Positions 63,879 to 64,000 of a DNA stretch of 64,000 nucleotides are shown piece by piece. The stretch lies in assembly GCA_946622415.1 (NCBI GenBank), contig CAMOPX010000004.1, forward strand, positions 32,009-96,008. Reading direction: 5' to 3'. The position numbers and the translations under genes are program-made. Each line of letters begins with the position of its first letter. The first letter of the stretch is position 1. The notes beneath the pieces are model-generated. The model saw only the letters and a list, made by a program, of their open reading frames with translations. It had not been told where the DNA came from and did no database searches. The DNA comes from an uncultured bacterium (GTDB lineage Bacteria > Cyanobacteriota > Vampirovibrionia > Gastranaerophilales > Gastranaerophilaceae).

Positions 63879-64000
63879 GCTATTGAAACGATGAGTTTCA
63901 ATAGCGTAGTCCTTAGATAGCCGCCGTTGCAAAGTGAAGCGAAAGCGAAACGAGCGAAGAAATCTTTGATTTCACAGGCGGATTACCTGAATCAAGTGAG
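63879..64000. repeat. Structured GC-rich intergenic repeat, copy 2 (cut by window end)
   Basis: Inverse-orientation copy of the element at 37.9 kb. Read on the minus strand it runs TTGATTCAGG, CCGCCTGTGAAATC, AAAGATTTCTTCGC and then GCAACGGCGG, with roughly 85-90 percent identity over about 73 nt. It has an 11-bp hairpin GCTATTGAAAC-GATGA-GTTTCAATAGC (63879-63905). The stem sequence differs fully from copy 1, but the loop is the same (TCATC on the other strand). A second hairpin GAAATC-TTT-GATTTC lies at 63959-63973. Confidence 0.8.

Overview
The window is AT-rich chromosomal DNA from a diderm, flagellated bacterium. Flagellar switch and export genes, an OprB-type porin, a KdsB-like cytidylyltransferase, a TonB-box protein, a class-alpha glutamine synthetase and a PII protein that keeps the Ser49 position but lacks Tyr51 fit a gut Melainabacteria/Gastranaerophilales genome, a non-photosynthetic sister of Cyanobacteria. 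Several unrecognised proteins with short F-x-G motifs near the N-terminus also fit. This placement is inferred from gene content; no rRNA is present.

Layout. 0-2 kb: end of a flagellar operon on the minus strand (fliN-like, then fliO running off the left edge). 2-9.4 kb: a secreted GHL10-type glycosidase, clpB, and an operon HEAT protein - engB - M48 peptidase. 9.4-14.6 kb: housekeeping operon pyrH-frr-cdsA-rnc, then fabI and prfB. 14.6-15 kb: decayed sequence. 15.6-26 kb: one tightly packed nine-gene minus-strand operon for a surface glycan. It combines a NeuB-type synthase, a KdsB-type CMP transferase, a TPP-dependent acetolactate-synthase-like enzyme, a DRE-TIM aldolase fusion, an FkbM methyltransferase, a DUF115-like protein, two family-2 glycosyltransferases and an epimerase, which suggests an uncharacterised CMP-activated ulosonic acid. 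26-34.7 kb: pckA, two paralogous acidic membrane proteins, an HD hydrolase, a DnaQ-like exonuclease, a lipoprotein, a Cys-tailed DtxR-type regulator with a tiny Cys-rich peptide gene, a lineage-specific membrane protein and an SGNH hydrolase. 34.7-39.5 kb: nitrogen cluster glnA - amtB - glnB - porin, with a structured repeat between glnA and amtB.

39.7-43.8 kb is the most unusual region. It is a four-gene operon encoding a 741-residue protein with a glycine-zipper hydrophobic module and a C-terminal RelA/SpoT-like synthetase domain, two small unknown proteins (candidate immunity or chaperone proteins), and a protein with ADP-ribosyltransferase-like motifs. A second protein at 49.9 kb carries only the glycine-zipper module. 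I read this as a candidate toxin/effector system; the fold calls are by eye from motifs.

43.9-63.9 kb: AmiC-type amidase, DUF815 ATPase - glgX - DUF1015 operon, serA with an acetyltransferase, dnaA, a CHAP-type amidase, a small sigma-70 factor, purA, GIY-YIG protein and dus, a triple TonB-domain protein, nadK and recN. A second inverted copy of the structured repeat ends the window. No tRNA, rRNA, CRISPR array, transposase or phage gene was seen.
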